DNA of 64,000 nucleotides from Terrabacter sp. MAHUQ-38 (GCF_014518425.1 NZ_JACVCU010000001.1:992001-1056000), one strand, 5' to 3'. Positions 1 to 8,397 are shown, counted from the first letter of the stretch. Translations and numbers: made by a program. Notes: generated by a model from the letters alone, not told the origin.

Positions 1-222
1 GCCTGCTTCGAGGGCCGCGAGTTCCGCATCGGCCGGCCGCCGCCCGAACCCGACGAGCCGCTGCTCACCGAGTCGGTGCGGCTCGTCCTCGATGCCCTGG
101 TCTCGCGCTTCGGCGCCGACCGCGAACGTCCTGCAGCGCGGGCGGCGCGGGGCGGGGCGGACAGCGACCCCGAACCCGGCCTCGACGCCCACGGCTTCCG
201 CCACGTCAGGGGCCCGCGATGA
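1..222 (+). CDS. C-terminal end of an unrecognised protein (cut by window edge)
   Basis: Reading frame 1 is open from the first base to a TGA at 220-222, giving the last 73 residues of a protein. It begins ACFEGREFRIG and ends in an Arg/Ala-rich, probably disordered tail. Its stop overlaps the next start (ATGA at 219-222), so it is probably co-transcribed and translationally coupled with the epimerase gene downstream. I do not recognise a family from this fragment, and no function can be given without the upstream part. Confidence 0.6.
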   Translation, partial: ACFEGREFRIGRPPPEPDEPLLTESVRLVLDALVSRFGADRERPAARAARGGADSDPEPGLDAHGFRHVRGPR

Positions 223-1346
223 GGGTCGCCGTCACCGGTGCGACGGGGCTCGTCGGGCACCACGTCGTCGCCGCGGCGCTGGCTGCCGGGCACGACGCCG
301 TGGCCGTGACGCGGCTCGGCCGCCGGGTGCCCGACCGCCTGCGGGCGCTCGGGCCGGTCACGAGCGTGGCTGCCGAGCTGACCGACCGGACCGCGCTCAC
401 GCGCGCGCTCGACGGCGTCGACGCTGTCATCCACAGCGCCGCCGTCTACTCCTACCAGTCGGCGGCGCGAGAGCTCGCCGACGTCAACGTCACGGGCACA
501 CGGCACGTCCTCGAGGCGGCAGCCGCCGCCGGCGTGACCCGCGCGGTCGTGACGAGCTCGGCCGTCACGTGCGGCTCGAGCGTGGAACCGAGGTCCCTGA
601 CGGAGAGCGACCACCTGGGTTCGGAGCCCGCGCCGGCGTACTACACGAGCAAGGTGCTCCAGGAACGCGAGGCGCTCGACGTCGCCGGGCGCACCGGCCT
701 CGAGGTGGTGCTGGCCCTGCCGACGGTCGTGCTCGGGGGTCCCTTCGACCGTCTCGGCCCCAGCAACGCGATCGTGCTGCGCTACCTCCTGGACCCCAGC
801 CGGAGCACCTTCCCCGGGGGCTGCAACGTCGTCGACGCGCGCGACGTCGGCGCCGGGCACGTGACCCTGCTCGAACGCGGCGAGCCCGGTGAGCGCTACC
901 TCCTCGGCGGCGACGACGTCCCGTGGCGGACCCTGCACTCCCTCGTCGGCGAGCTGGCCGGCGTCGGTCGGCCGGCAGCCGAGCTCCCCGCCGGGGTCGC
1001 CTGGCTGGCCGCCGCCGCTGCGGAGGGGTGGGCGCGGGTCACCTCGACGACGCCGCTCTCCACGCGCGAGGAGGCGAGCACCGTCGGGCGGTACTACTGG
1101 TACTCCTCCGGGCGTGCGCACGCCCTCGGGTATGCGCCGCGCCCCGCTCGACAGGCCGTCGCCTCCTCTCTCGCGTGGCTGGCGATCAGCCCCGACCTGC
1201 CGCGCGTCGTGCGCGAGACGCTGCGGCTCGGCCCGGAGGTGCGGGCCGAGCGCCCGCTGCAACCGCGACCCCTGGTCGACGAGGTCAGCCCTCGACCACG
1301 ACCACCACGTCCAGCACGGTCTCGACCCCGCCCGTCACCTCGATGA
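219..1346 (+). CDS. NAD(P)-dependent epimerase/dehydratase family protein (extended SDR)
   Basis: A 375-residue extended short-chain dehydrogenase, closest in pattern to dihydroflavonol-4-reductase and nucleoside-diphosphate-sugar epimerase relatives. The N-terminus carries the Rossmann dinucleotide motif TGATGLVG (residues 6-13), and the catalytic Tyr-x-x-x-Lys is Y141-TSK145 (a second Tyr stands at 142). The substrate cannot be told; such enzymes act on sugar nucleotides, flavonoid-like ketones or sterol/hopanoid side chains. The start ATG overlaps the upstream stop. The last 20 or so residues are Pro/Arg-rich and lie over the 3' end of the opposing gene at 1285-2055, so they are probably read-through tail rather than fold. 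Confidence 0.8.
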   Translation: MRVAVTGATGLVGHHVVAAALAAGHDAVAVTRLGRRVPDRLRALGPVTSVAAELTDRTALTRALDGVDAVIHSAAVYSYQSAARELADVNVTGTRHVLEAAAAAGVTRAVVTSSAVTCGSSVEPRSLTESDHLGSEPAPAYYTSKVLQEREALDVAGRTGLEVVLALPTVVLGGPFDRLGPSNAIVLRYLLDPSRSTFPGGCNVVDARDVGAGHVTLLERGEPGERYLLGGDDVPWRTLHSLVGELAGVGRPAAELPAGVAWLAAAAAEGWARVTSTTPLSTREEASTVGRYYWYSSGRAHALGYAPRPARQAVASSLAWLAISPDLPRVVRETLRLGPEVRAERPLQPRPLVDEVSPRPRPPRPARSRPRPSPR

Positions 1347-2055
1347 TGCCGGTGTAGCGCTCGCCCGGTCTGACGACCTCGGGGGTCAGGTGCACCTCGA
1401 GCTGCACGTCGTGCTCCGTCGCGGCCGGGATCGTCACCCCCTCGGGGTCGACCCGCAGGTCGAGGCTGACGTGGCGGCCCGTGTCCGGCTGCAACCGCCC
1501 CGGCGAGAGCAGCACGCGTCGGGCACGGGCGTGGGTGTTGGCGAGGGTGATGGTCCCGGTGACCGTGTCGCCGGCCGCGCCGCGGAGGGTGACCGACGCC
1601 CGCTGGTCGCCGAAGCCGGCCCCCAGGGTCACGTCCCTGTCGTCGTCCGCGACGACGACAGGGACGGCGGCAGGGACGGCGGCAGCATCGGCGTCGGCGC
1701 CCGCGGGGCGTCGCACCGGTCGCGCTCGCGACGCAGCCTGCGTGTCGCTGATGACCTGCGCCATGCTCCTGCTGCCGATGGCGACGAGGTTGCCGGCCAC
1801 GTCGAGTCCCAGGGCGCCGACCTCCTTCCAGTAGTGCACCCCCTCACGGGCCACCGCCTCGAGCCACGCCCGACCGGCCGCCGTCGCGTCGACCTCGGAC
1901 GACAGCGTCGCCCTGCCGAGCTCGAGGGACTGTCGGGCGAAGCTCGCCTGGGCCGCCATCGCCTGGCGGGCCAGCTCGGTGATCCGGGCCAGCATCTCGT
2001 CGCTGGCCTTGTCGTTGCTCTTGTCGTTGCCCATGTCGTTCGTGTGCTCGGCCAT
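1285..2055 (-). CDS. Phasin-like N-terminus plus beta-sandwich domain, unknown function
   Basis: A 256-residue protein. Residues 20-105 are Ala-rich amphipathic helix (ITELARQAMAAQASFARQ...), the pattern seen in phasins that coat polyhydroxyalkanoate granules. Residues 105-135 form an Ala/Val/Asp-rich linker, and 140-256 look like an immunoglobulin-type beta sandwich with alternating Val/Thr strands. Its ATG overlaps the stop of the upstream gene (TGATG), so the two form an operon on the minus strand. No PHA synthase lies in the window, so the phasin link is only a resemblance. The 3' end overlaps the epimerase gene by 62 bases, tail to tail. Confidence 0.65.
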   Translation of the reverse strand: MAEHTNDMGNDKSNDKASDEMLARITELARQAMAAQASFARQSLELGRATLSSEVDATAAGRAWLEAVAREGVHYWKEVGALGLDVAGNLVAIGSRSMAQVISDTQAASRARPVRRPAGADADAAAVPAAVPVVVADDDRDVTLGAGFGDQRASVTLRGAAGDTVTGTITLANTHARARRVLLSPGRLQPDTGRHVSLDLRVDPEGVTIPAATEHDVQLEVHLTPEVVRPGERYTGIIEVTGGVETVLDVVVVVEG

Positions 2056-3296
2056 CAGTGCTCTCCTGGCTGGGGGTCGGGGTCGGGGCTCACGAGGTAG
2101 GAGTGGTGGAAGCCGAGCCTCGGGTCGGACCGCTCCGGGATGGTGCCGTCGATCTCGCCGAGCTCCGGCATGACGATGCGGTCACGCAGCTCGAGCGAGG
2201 GGTAGTCGTAGACGCTGATGTGGTTCTGGCCGCGGTTCGCCGTGAAGAGCAGCGTCTGGTCGGCTGACAGCTGCGAGGCGTAGATGCCGTCGATGAGCGA
2301 GCCGCGGCTCACCCGGAACGACTCGGCGAACAGGTTCGCGTTCGTGGCGAGGTTGGCCCGCATGAGGCTCTCGCCGACCGTCGTGAGCGACTGCCGCGGG
2401 TACGCCCACGTCTCGAGGCTGCCCGGGTGCTCGTCGATGATCCGGTGCCGGGTCATCGTCTCGAGGTCGACGAGGACGACGGTGTGGCTGCCACCGGTGC
2501 AGAAGATCAGCTCGGTGTCGGAGATGGTCACGTCGGAGTTGATGTGCGCCGGCACGTCACGGTCGGCGACCCAGTGGCGCAGTACCTGACCGTGCTCGGC
2601 GTCGATCTCGAACGCGTACTGCCGCAGCCACGCCATTCCCCAGTGGGCGTAGTCGGTCCGGTCGGCGGGATGGACCCGGAAGGAGATCGCGTAGAAGACG
2701 TCGAGCACCGGGTGGCAGACGACGTGCCAGCAGGTCGTGGGCAGCGTCACGGTGCGCGCCTCGCCCGACAGCGTGTCGAGGATGCCGACCTCCCGGGCCT
2801 CGCCGCGGACCGGGTGGTCCATGCCGCCGTAGACGATGTAGCGCCCCGAGGCCGTCTGCTTCATCGCGTGCGGGACCTTGAGTCCGTGGGGTGCGAGGAC
2901 CTCGGCCTTGGTGAGGCGGTTGACGTCGAACGTCCACAGGTGCTCGCCGATCGCGGTGACGAACCGCGTGTCGTCGAGCCACACGACGTGCGTGCTGCCC
3001 TTGATGGTCGTGTCGGGCACCTCGAAGCGCAGCGTGGAGACCCGGTCGACCTCCTCGAGGGTGGTGAGGTCGTAGAAGAGCAGGTGCTGACCGGTGTTGC
3101 CCAGGAAGCCGATCCGCCGGCTCGGGTCGACGCTGGGGGCGTGGCCTCCCGAGGCCCCGGTGAAGTAGGTCGCCTTGTACGAGTGGTCGCCGCTGGCCGG
3201 GTCGTAGCGGAAGAGGCACACGCCCGCCCGGCCCTCGAGTCCGTTCAGGCCGTTCCCGTCGAGGGCGACGTGGAACGCGTAGGGATACTCACGCAA
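2055..3296 (-). CDS. Beta-propeller-like protein of unknown function
   Basis: A 413-residue protein with no signal peptide or membrane segment, made of repeated short beta strands ending in Asp/Thr turns (for example LLFYDLTTLEEVDRV, TVVLVDLETMTRHRI, ISVYDYPSLELRDRI). This is the look of a WD40/YVTN-type propeller. There are several His, Cys and Trp residues in mid-protein (TTCWHVVCHPV) but no catalytic motif I recognise. The start is TTG (CGT GAG follows); no ATG or GTG lies nearby in frame. It leads the phasin-like gene by an overlapping TGATG, so the two products probably act together. Confidence 0.7.
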   Translation of the reverse strand: MREYPYAFHVALDGNGLNGLEGRAGVCLFRYDPASGDHSYKATYFTGASGGHAPSVDPSRRIGFLGNTGQHLLFYDLTTLEEVDRVSTLRFEVPDTTIKGSTHVVWLDDTRFVTAIGEHLWTFDVNRLTKAEVLAPHGLKVPHAMKQTASGRYIVYGGMDHPVRGEAREVGILDTLSGEARTVTLPTTCWHVVCHPVLDVFYAISFRVHPADRTDYAHWGMAWLRQYAFEIDAEHGQVLRHWVADRDVPAHINSDVTISDTELIFCTGGSHTVVLVDLETMTRHRIIDEHPGSLETWAYPRQSLTTVGESLMRANLATNANLFAESFRVSRGSLIDGIYASQLSADQTLLFTANRGQNHISVYDYPSLELRDRIVMPELGEIDGTIPERSDPRLGFHHSYLVSPDPDPQPGEH

Positions 3297-3452
3297 GGGC
3301 AGCCCCGACCGCGTCGTGTCCGCGCCGGCGCCATGCGGTCTCGCCGGTCCTTCAGGCTAGCGCCGGCGGTGGGATCGCTGTCGCGAAAACGAGATTCGGG
3401 AGAGTTCGGGCGTTTGCCCCACGCACCGGGACGTTCACCGTGCGGGTCCCCG

Positions 3453-3458
3453 TAGGCT
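3453..3458 (+). promoter_or_regulatory. -10 box TAGGCT of a leaderless promoter (prenyltransferase cluster)
   Basis: TAGGCT ends 7 bases before the GTG at 3465, so transcription should begin at the start codon itself. There is no Shine-Dalgarno sequence upstream of that GTG. The identical hexamer at identical spacing precedes the polyketide synthase gene. Confidence 0.6.
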
Positions 3459-3464
3459 CGGCCC

Positions 3465-4280
3465 GTGCCGGGGAGCCGAGTGGCGAGGACGATGCGAGGG
3501 CTCGCCCTCGCCTGCCATCCCGGGCCCACCGCCGCCGTCACGGTCCTCACCGCGCTGCTGGCCTGGTCGGCCGGCCACACGCCGCCGCGCGGCGCCCTCG
3601 TCACGGCGGCGGTCCTCACGGGCCAGCTGTCGATCGGCTGGTCCAACGACCTCGTCGACGCCCGGCGCGACCGCGCCGTCGGCCGCCTCGACAAGCCGAT
3701 CGCCCGCGATGAGGTCTCTGCAGAGACCGTTCGCGCCGCGACGGGCACGGCCCTGCTCGCCTGTGTCGTCCTGTCGCTCGCCTGCGGCCCACTGGCGGCT
3801 GTGGTGCACCTGTTCCTCGGAGTGGCGTGGGGCTGGGCCTACAACCTCTGGTTCAAGCGCACCGACCTGTCCCCGCTGCCGTATGCCGTCGCGTTCGCGG
3901 CGCTGCCCGCCGTCGTCACGCTCGCCCTGCCCACCCCCAGCTGGCCGGCTCCGTGGGTCCTGCTGACCGGCGCCCTGCTCGGGGTCGGCGCGCACCTGCT
4001 CAACACGCTGCCGGACCTCGCCGACGACGAGGCGACGGGCATCCGCGGACTCCCGCACCGGCTCGGGGCACGACGCGTCCGGTGGCTGGCACCCGCGGTG
4101 CTGCTCCTCGGGACGGTCGTGGCGGCATACGGCCCAGGCATGGACGCGTCCGGCTGGGCGCTGCTGCTCGCGTGCCTCGTCCTGGCCGTCGTCGCGGTGA
4201 CGACGCGCGGCCGCCTGCCGTTCGTCGCAGCGATCGGCATCGCGCTCGCGAACGTCCTCGCCCTCGTGGTGCGCGCGTGA
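3465..4280 (+). CDS. UbiA-family prenyltransferase (AgqD-like)
   Basis: A 271-residue polytopic membrane protein of about eight helices that transfers an isoprenyl group from its diphosphate to an acceptor, usually an aromatic ring or hydroxyl. Both Mg-diphosphate-binding motifs are visible: NDLVDARRD near residue 63 and DLADDEATG near residue 184, matching NDxxDxxxD and DxxxDxxxG. Placement beside a type III polyketide synthase, methyltransferase and FAD hydroxylase is that of AgqD in Actinoplanes missouriensis, which geranylates an alkyl methoxyhydroquinone; that assignment is inference. GTG 3465 is preferred because of the leaderless -10 box; an in-frame ATG at 3492 is the alternative. Confidence 0.85.
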   Translation: MPGSRVARTMRGLALACHPGPTAAVTVLTALLAWSAGHTPPRGALVTAAVLTGQLSIGWSNDLVDARRDRAVGRLDKPIARDEVSAETVRAATGTALLACVVLSLACGPLAAVVHLFLGVAWGWAYNLWFKRTDLSPLPYAVAFAALPAVVTLALPTPSWPAPWVLLTGALLGVGAHLLNTLPDLADDEATGIRGLPHRLGARRVRWLAPAVLLLGTVVAAYGPGMDASGWALLLACLVLAVVAVTTRGRLPFVAAIGIALANVLALVVRA

Positions 4281-4286
4281 GCCGCT

Positions 4287-4292
4287 TAGGCT
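4287..4292 (+). promoter_or_regulatory. -10 box TAGGCT of a leaderless promoter (type III PKS)
   Basis: TAGGCT again ends 7 bases before the start codon (GTG 4299). The polyketide synthase may therefore be transcribed on its own as well as from the promoter of the upstream prenyltransferase gene. Confidence 0.6.
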
Positions 4293-4298
4293 GAGCCG

Positions 4299-5369
4299 GT
4301 GAGCCACCTAGCGGCCGTCCGCGGAGTCCTGCCTGACCACACCTACAGCCAGGCCGACATCACGGAGGCCTTCGCCGACGTGCTGGGCTCGACCGGCTCG
4401 GAGCGCGCCCTCCTCGAACGGTTCCACGAGAACGCCGGCGTCAGCCAGCGCCACCTCGCCCTGCCGCTCGAGCGGTACTGGCAGCTGGCCGACTTCGGCG
4501 CCGCCAACGACGAGTTCATCCGCGTCGCCACCGAGATCGGCTCCCACGCCGTCACGAAGGCTCTCGCGGCGGCCGGCCTCACGCCCCGCGACGTGGACCT
4601 CATCGTCTCGACGACGATCACCGGCCTCGCCGTCCCGTCCGTCGAGGCGCGGGTCGCCGCGGAGATCGGCCTGCGCGACGACGTCAAACGCGTCCCCCTC
4701 GTCGGCCTCGGCTGCGTCGCGGGCGCGGCCGGCGTCGCGCGCGTCCACGACTACCTGCTCGGGCACCCCGACGACGTCGCCGTGCTCCTGTCCGTCGAGC
4801 TGTGCAGCCTCACGGTCCAGCGCGACGACACCTCCGTCGCCAACCTCGTGGCCAGCGGGCTCTTCGGTGACGGTGCCGCAGCGGTCGTCATGGTCGGCGC
4901 GAACCGCGCCTCGGCGCTGGCTCCCGCGCAGCCGCACGTCGTCGCGACCCGCAGCCGGCTCTACCCCGAGACCGAGCGCGCCATGGGCTGGGACGTCGGC
5001 GCGACGGGCCTGCGCATCGTCCTCGGTGCCGAGGTGCCCGACCTCGTGCGCGCCAACGTCCGCGACGACGTCGACAACTTCCTCGGCAGCCAGGGCCTCA
5101 CCCGCGCCGACATCGGCTGGTGGGTCGCCCACCCCGGCGGCCCCAAGGTGCTCGAGGCGATGCAGGACGCTCTCGAGGTCGAGCGCGAGGCCCTCGGCGT
5201 GACGTGGCGCTCACTCGACCAGATCGGCAACCTCAGCTCCGCCTCCGTGCTCCACGTGCTCGCCGACACCCTCGCCGACCATGCTCCCGAGCCCGGCTCG
5301 TGGGGCATCCTCCTGGCGATGGGCCCGGGCTTCTGCCTCGAGCTCGTCCTGCTCCGAGCGGCCGAGTGA
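4299..5369 (+). CDS. Type III polyketide synthase (alkylresorcinol-synthase/AgqA-like)
   Basis: A 356-residue chalcone/stilbene-synthase superfamily homodimer-type enzyme that condenses malonyl-type units onto a CoA or ACP starter and cyclises the product. The catalytic triad is visible: Cys139 (GLGCVAG), His278 (WVAHPGG) and Asn311 (GNLSSAS). The C-terminal MGPGF motif of the family is present. With the methyltransferase and FAD hydroxylase downstream, the neighbourhood matches the phenolic-lipid operons srsABC of Streptomyces griseus and agqABCD of Actinoplanes missouriensis, so an alkylresorcinol product from a fatty starter is the likeliest. Starter choice cannot be read from sequence alone. 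Confidence 0.92.
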   Translation: MSHLAAVRGVLPDHTYSQADITEAFADVLGSTGSERALLERFHENAGVSQRHLALPLERYWQLADFGAANDEFIRVATEIGSHAVTKALAAAGLTPRDVDLIVSTTITGLAVPSVEARVAAEIGLRDDVKRVPLVGLGCVAGAAGVARVHDYLLGHPDDVAVLLSVELCSLTVQRDDTSVANLVASGLFGDGAAAVVMVGANRASALAPAQPHVVATRSRLYPETERAMGWDVGATGLRIVLGAEVPDLVRANVRDDVDNFLGSQGLTRADIGWWVAHPGGPKVLEAMQDALEVEREALGVTWRSLDQIGNLSSASVLHVLADTLADHAPEPGSWGILLAMGPGFCLELVLLRAAE

Positions 5370-5398
5370 GCGACCGAGTGAGCGACCGAGTGAGCGAC
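5363..5398 (+). repeat. Three tandem 12-bp repeats across the PKS stop codon
   Basis: CGAGTGAGCGAC is present three times without interruption. The first copy holds the TGA stop of the polyketide synthase, and the array ends 2 bases before the methyltransferase ATG. Each unit carries the same in-frame GAG TGA. Slippage could change the spacing between these two genes in 12-bp steps without altering either protein. Confidence 0.85.
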
Positions 5399-5400
5399 CG

Positions 5401-5928
5401 ATGACCTCCCAGTGGCTCTTCACGGGCCTCGTGCTCCTCGCCGGGCTCGAACGCTTCGCCGAGCTCGTCGTCTCGATCCGCCATGCCGCCTGGGCCTTCT
5501 CCAGCGGCGGGGTCGAGCGCGGCCAGTCCCACTACCCGTTCATGGTCGCGCTGCACACGGGCCTGCTGGCCGGCGCGGTCGCGGAGGTCTGGCTCGCCGA
5601 CCGCCCGTTCGTGCCGGCGCTGGGCTGGGTCATGCTCGCCCTGGTCGTGGCGAGCCAGGCGCTGCGCTGGTGGTGCATCCGGACCCTCGGCAACCAGTGG
5701 AACACTCGCGTCATCGTCGTGCCGGGCCTCTCACTCGTGCGTCGCGGCCCCTACCGGGTCATCCCGCACCCGAACTACGTCGCCGTCGTCGTCGAGGGGC
5801 TCGCCCTGCCGCTCGTGCACACCGCGTGGGTGACCGCCCTCGTCTTCACCGTCGTCAACGCCGTGCTGCTCACCGTCCGCATCCGCGTCGAGAACGCGGC
5901 CCTGCGCGAGATCGCGTCTCCCACGTGA
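5401..5928 (+). CDS. Isoprenylcysteine carboxyl-methyltransferase-family enzyme (SrsB/AgqB-like)
   Basis: A 175-residue membrane protein of four or five helices, using S-adenosylmethionine. The family signature is at residues 114-128, a GPYRVIPHPNY stretch corresponding to the GPYRxxRHPxY SAM site. Bacterial members next to type III polyketide synthases O-methylate the alkylresorcinol ring (SrsB) rather than prenyl-cysteine. ATG 5401 is chosen because it follows the tandem repeats directly and gives the first hydrophobic helix at residues 5-20; an upstream in-frame start would run through the polyketide synthase gene. The stop overlaps the next start (GTGA). Confidence 0.85.
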   Translation: MTSQWLFTGLVLLAGLERFAELVVSIRHAAWAFSSGGVERGQSHYPFMVALHTGLLAGAVAEVWLADRPFVPALGWVMLALVVASQALRWWCIRTLGNQWNTRVIVVPGLSLVRRGPYRVIPHPNYVAVVVEGLALPLVHTAWVTALVFTVVNAVLLTVRIRVENAALREIASPT

Positions 5929-7040
5929 ACGCCGAGGTCGTCGTCATCGGGGGAGGGCCCGTCGGGCTCGCGGCCGCGCTGTATGCCGTCCGCTCCGGAC
6001 TCGCTCCCGTCGTCCTCGAGCCCCGGGTCGGCGCCATCGACAAGGCGTGCGGCGAGGGCCTCATGCCGGGCGGCCTCCAGGCGCTGGCCGAGCTTGGCGT
6101 CGACCCGCCCGGCCACGACCTGCGCGGCATCCGCTACGTGTCGCGCGGCCGCGTCGCCGAAGCCGACTTCACCGCCGGCCTCGGCCGCGGCGTGCGCCGC
6201 ACCACCCTGCACGAGGCCCTTCGGGCGGCCGTCGACGCCGCCGGCGTCGAGGTGCTGCCGTTCGGAGCGGCCGACGTGATCCAGGGAGACACCACCGTCA
6301 CCGTCTCGACGGACGACGCCGGCCGACCCGGCCCGACGCTCTCTGCAGCCTGGGCCGTCGCGGCCGACGGCCTGCACTCGCCGACCCGGCGCTCGCTCGG
6401 GCTCGACCGCGACCACGGCACGGTCCGGAACCTCCCCACCGGTGGACGGTCCGGTGACCGGACCGCCGACGCCCGACCACAGCGCCGCTACGGGCTGCGC
6501 CAGCACTACGGCATACGGCCGTGGAGCGACCACGTGGAGGTCCACTGGGCAGCTGCGGGCGAGGCGTACGTGACGCCGGTCGCCGCTGACCTCGTGGGTG
6601 TGGCCGTGCTCAGCCGGCACCGGAACTCCTTGTCCGACAGCCTCGCCGAGTTCCCGCAGCTGCGCGAACGGCTCGGCGGCGCACCTGTCGTCACCTCGGT
6701 GCGCGGCGCCGGCCCCCTGCGCCAGCGCACGACGAGGCGGGTCGCCGGACGCGTGCTCCTCGCCGGCGACGCGAGCGGCTACGTCGACGCCCTGACCGGA
6801 GAGGGGATCTCGCTGGGTCTTGCGCACGCGCGGGCCGCCGTCGCGGCCATCACGGCCGGTGACCCCGAGTCCTACGAACGCTCGTGGCGCGCCGCCACCC
6901 GGCGCTACGCCCTCCTGACGCACACCCTCCTCAAGGTGACGAGACCGGCCTGGGGTCGGCGCCTCCTCGTGCCCGCCGCGGCGACCCTGCCGCCCGTCTT
7001 CCGCGGGGCGGTCAACGAGCTCGCGAGGCCCGGACGATGA
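5925..7040 (+). CDS. FAD-dependent monooxygenase (SrsC/AgqC-like, UbiH family)
   Basis: A 371-residue flavoprotein. It shows the N-terminal FAD motif GGGPVG (9-14), the CGEGLMP segment near residue 43 typical of this group and of geranylgeranyl reductases, and the second FAD/NADPH motif LLAGDASGYVDALTGEG around residue 280. In phenolic-lipid operons the equivalent enzyme hydroxylates the methylated alkylresorcinol to a methoxyhydroquinone. Because the cluster also holds prenyl-transfer genes, an alternative role is reduction of the prenyl chain, as in geranylgeranyl reductases. GTG 5925 overlaps the upstream stop and ATG 7037 of the next gene overlaps this one's stop, so the three genes are translationally coupled. 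Confidence 0.85.
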   Translation: MNAEVVVIGGGPVGLAAALYAVRSGLAPVVLEPRVGAIDKACGEGLMPGGLQALAELGVDPPGHDLRGIRYVSRGRVAEADFTAGLGRGVRRTTLHEALRAAVDAAGVEVLPFGAADVIQGDTTVTVSTDDAGRPGPTLSAAWAVAADGLHSPTRRSLGLDRDHGTVRNLPTGGRSGDRTADARPQRRYGLRQHYGIRPWSDHVEVHWAAAGEAYVTPVAADLVGVAVLSRHRNSLSDSLAEFPQLRERLGGAPVVTSVRGAGPLRQRTTRRVAGRVLLAGDASGYVDALTGEGISLGLAHARAAVAAITAGDPESYERSWRAATRRYALLTHTLLKVTRPAWGRRLLVPAAATLPPVFRGAVNELARPGR

Positions 7041-7624
7041 GCGAGGAGCTCGTCGTCCTCGTCTCCGCGGAGGGGCGCGCCATCGGCACCGCGCCGAAGG
7101 CGACGGTGCACCACTCCGACACCCCGCTGCACCTCGCGTTCTCCGTCTACCTCTTCGACGACGCGGGCAGCCTGCTCATGACCCGCCGGGCGGCCGACAA
7201 GGGGACCTTCCCCGGCGTCTGGACCAACTCGGCGTGCGGCCACCCCGCTCCCGGCGAGCCGCTCCACGAGGCCGTCCGCCGACGCGTACGCGACGAGCTG
7301 GGTGTGGAGACGCTCGACCTGCGGCTCATCCTGCCGCGCTTCTCCTACCGCGCGGAGCAGGACGGCGTCGTCGAGTGGGAGCTGTGCCCGGTGCTCGTCG
7401 GTCGGGTCGCCGGCACGGCACCGACGATCGCACCCGACCCGGCCGAGGTCGGCGAGTCGGCATGGGTCGAGTGGTCCCCGTTCGCGGCGGGCGTGCTGGC
7501 GGGTCGTCGCACCGTCTCGACGTGGTGCCGCGAGCAGGTCGCCGAGCTCGACGCCATCGGTCCGCGCCCGGGCGCGTGGCCGACCGCGGCCGCCGCCGAC
7601 CTGCCGGAGGCACTGCCGCGCTGA
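7037..7624 (+). CDS. idi: Isopentenyl-diphosphate delta-isomerase, type 1
   Basis: A 195-residue Nudix-fold enzyme interconverting isopentenyl and dimethylallyl diphosphate. The active-site Cys lies in TNSACGHP (residues 56-63) and the proton-relay Glu in VVEWELCPV (around 113-119). The preceding RRAADKGTFPGVW segment fits bacterial Idi. It overlaps the FAD enzyme by ATGA, which places it inside the phenolic-lipid operon; it should raise the dimethylallyl/geranyl diphosphate supply for the UbiA enzyme. No prenyl-diphosphate synthase is in the window. Confidence 0.92.
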   Translation: MSEELVVLVSAEGRAIGTAPKATVHHSDTPLHLAFSVYLFDDAGSLLMTRRAADKGTFPGVWTNSACGHPAPGEPLHEAVRRRVRDELGVETLDLRLILPRFSYRAEQDGVVEWELCPVLVGRVAGTAPTIAPDPAEVGESAWVEWSPFAAGVLAGRRTVSTWCREQVAELDAIGPRPGAWPTAAAADLPEALPR

Positions 7625-7653
7625 GCCGAGTACACGACGAGAAGGGTGGGTAG

Positions 7654-8397
7654 GTGAAGAACGTGGTCGCACGTCTCATTCCCGACGTCAGCATCGCCCG
7701 ACGGCGCCATGCCGCCGAGCCACCGAGCCTGCCCACTCCTCCGAGCCGCGCTGCCGGGGTCGCGCTGGCTGCCGTGCTGGGCACCGTCGCGCGGATCACC
7801 CGCCGCAGACCCCTGCACGCGGTCGGCCGCACGTGGGACGCGGTGCTGCGCGTCGACGCCCCGGCGCCGGACCTCGGGGTGCCCCTGCTCGAGGAGCGCG
7901 GCGTGCATGCGTGCACGTTCCGCGTGTCCCGCGCCCTCAGCACCCGCCCCGGGTGGTGGGACATCGGCGGCGTCGCGATCCGGGTGCCCGGGGCGGGGGC
8001 GGTCGGACGTCCCGCCGACCTGCTCTTCGCGACCACCGGCACTGGGCGGGTCACCAGGCACCTGCTGCGACCCGTGCGCTTCGCGACCGAGCAGTCGCTC
8101 ACCACGCTGCTCCCGACCCGCGCAGCAGGCCACTCGGTCGTCCTGCTCCTGCAGCCGACGGCTCCCGACGACGAACCGCGCGAGTACGAGCTCGCCGTCT
8201 CGGTCGACGGCGCTCCGTGGCGCGTCGCCGGACTCGTGCAGCTGCAGCGCGAGCTGCCCGCCGCCGACACCAGGTTCGATCCGATCGTCAACGAGCTCGA
8301 CGGCACGAGCGCGCCGCCGTGGGTCGTCGCGATCCGGGAGCCGGCCTACCGGTGGGCGCGGCGCCTCGGCCGCCGCACCCCGAGCCGCGAGGCCTGA
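7654..8397 (+). CDS. Catalase-fold-like actinobacterial protein, unknown function
   Basis: A 247-residue soluble protein. Residues 70-150 hold the spaced pattern FRVSRAL...DIGGVAIRVPGA...DLLFATTG...LLRPVRF, which resembles the heme-barrel core of small catalase-related proteins, although I cannot see a convincing heme-ligand Tyr. An Arg-rich N-terminus and C-terminus flank it. The GTG at 7654 is preceded by GAAGGGTGGG, a fair Shine-Dalgarno sequence. It lies 29 bases after idi but has its own ribosome site; whether it belongs to the same operon is unclear. Confidence 0.6.
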   Translation: MKNVVARLIPDVSIARRRHAAEPPSLPTPPSRAAGVALAAVLGTVARITRRRPLHAVGRTWDAVLRVDAPAPDLGVPLLEERGVHACTFRVSRALSTRPGWWDIGGVAIRVPGAGAVGRPADLLFATTGTGRVTRHLLRPVRFATEQSLTTLLPTRAAGHSVVLLLQPTAPDDEPREYELAVSVDGAPWRVAGLVQLQRELPAADTRFDPIVNELDGTSAPPWVVAIREPAYRWARRLGRRTPSREA

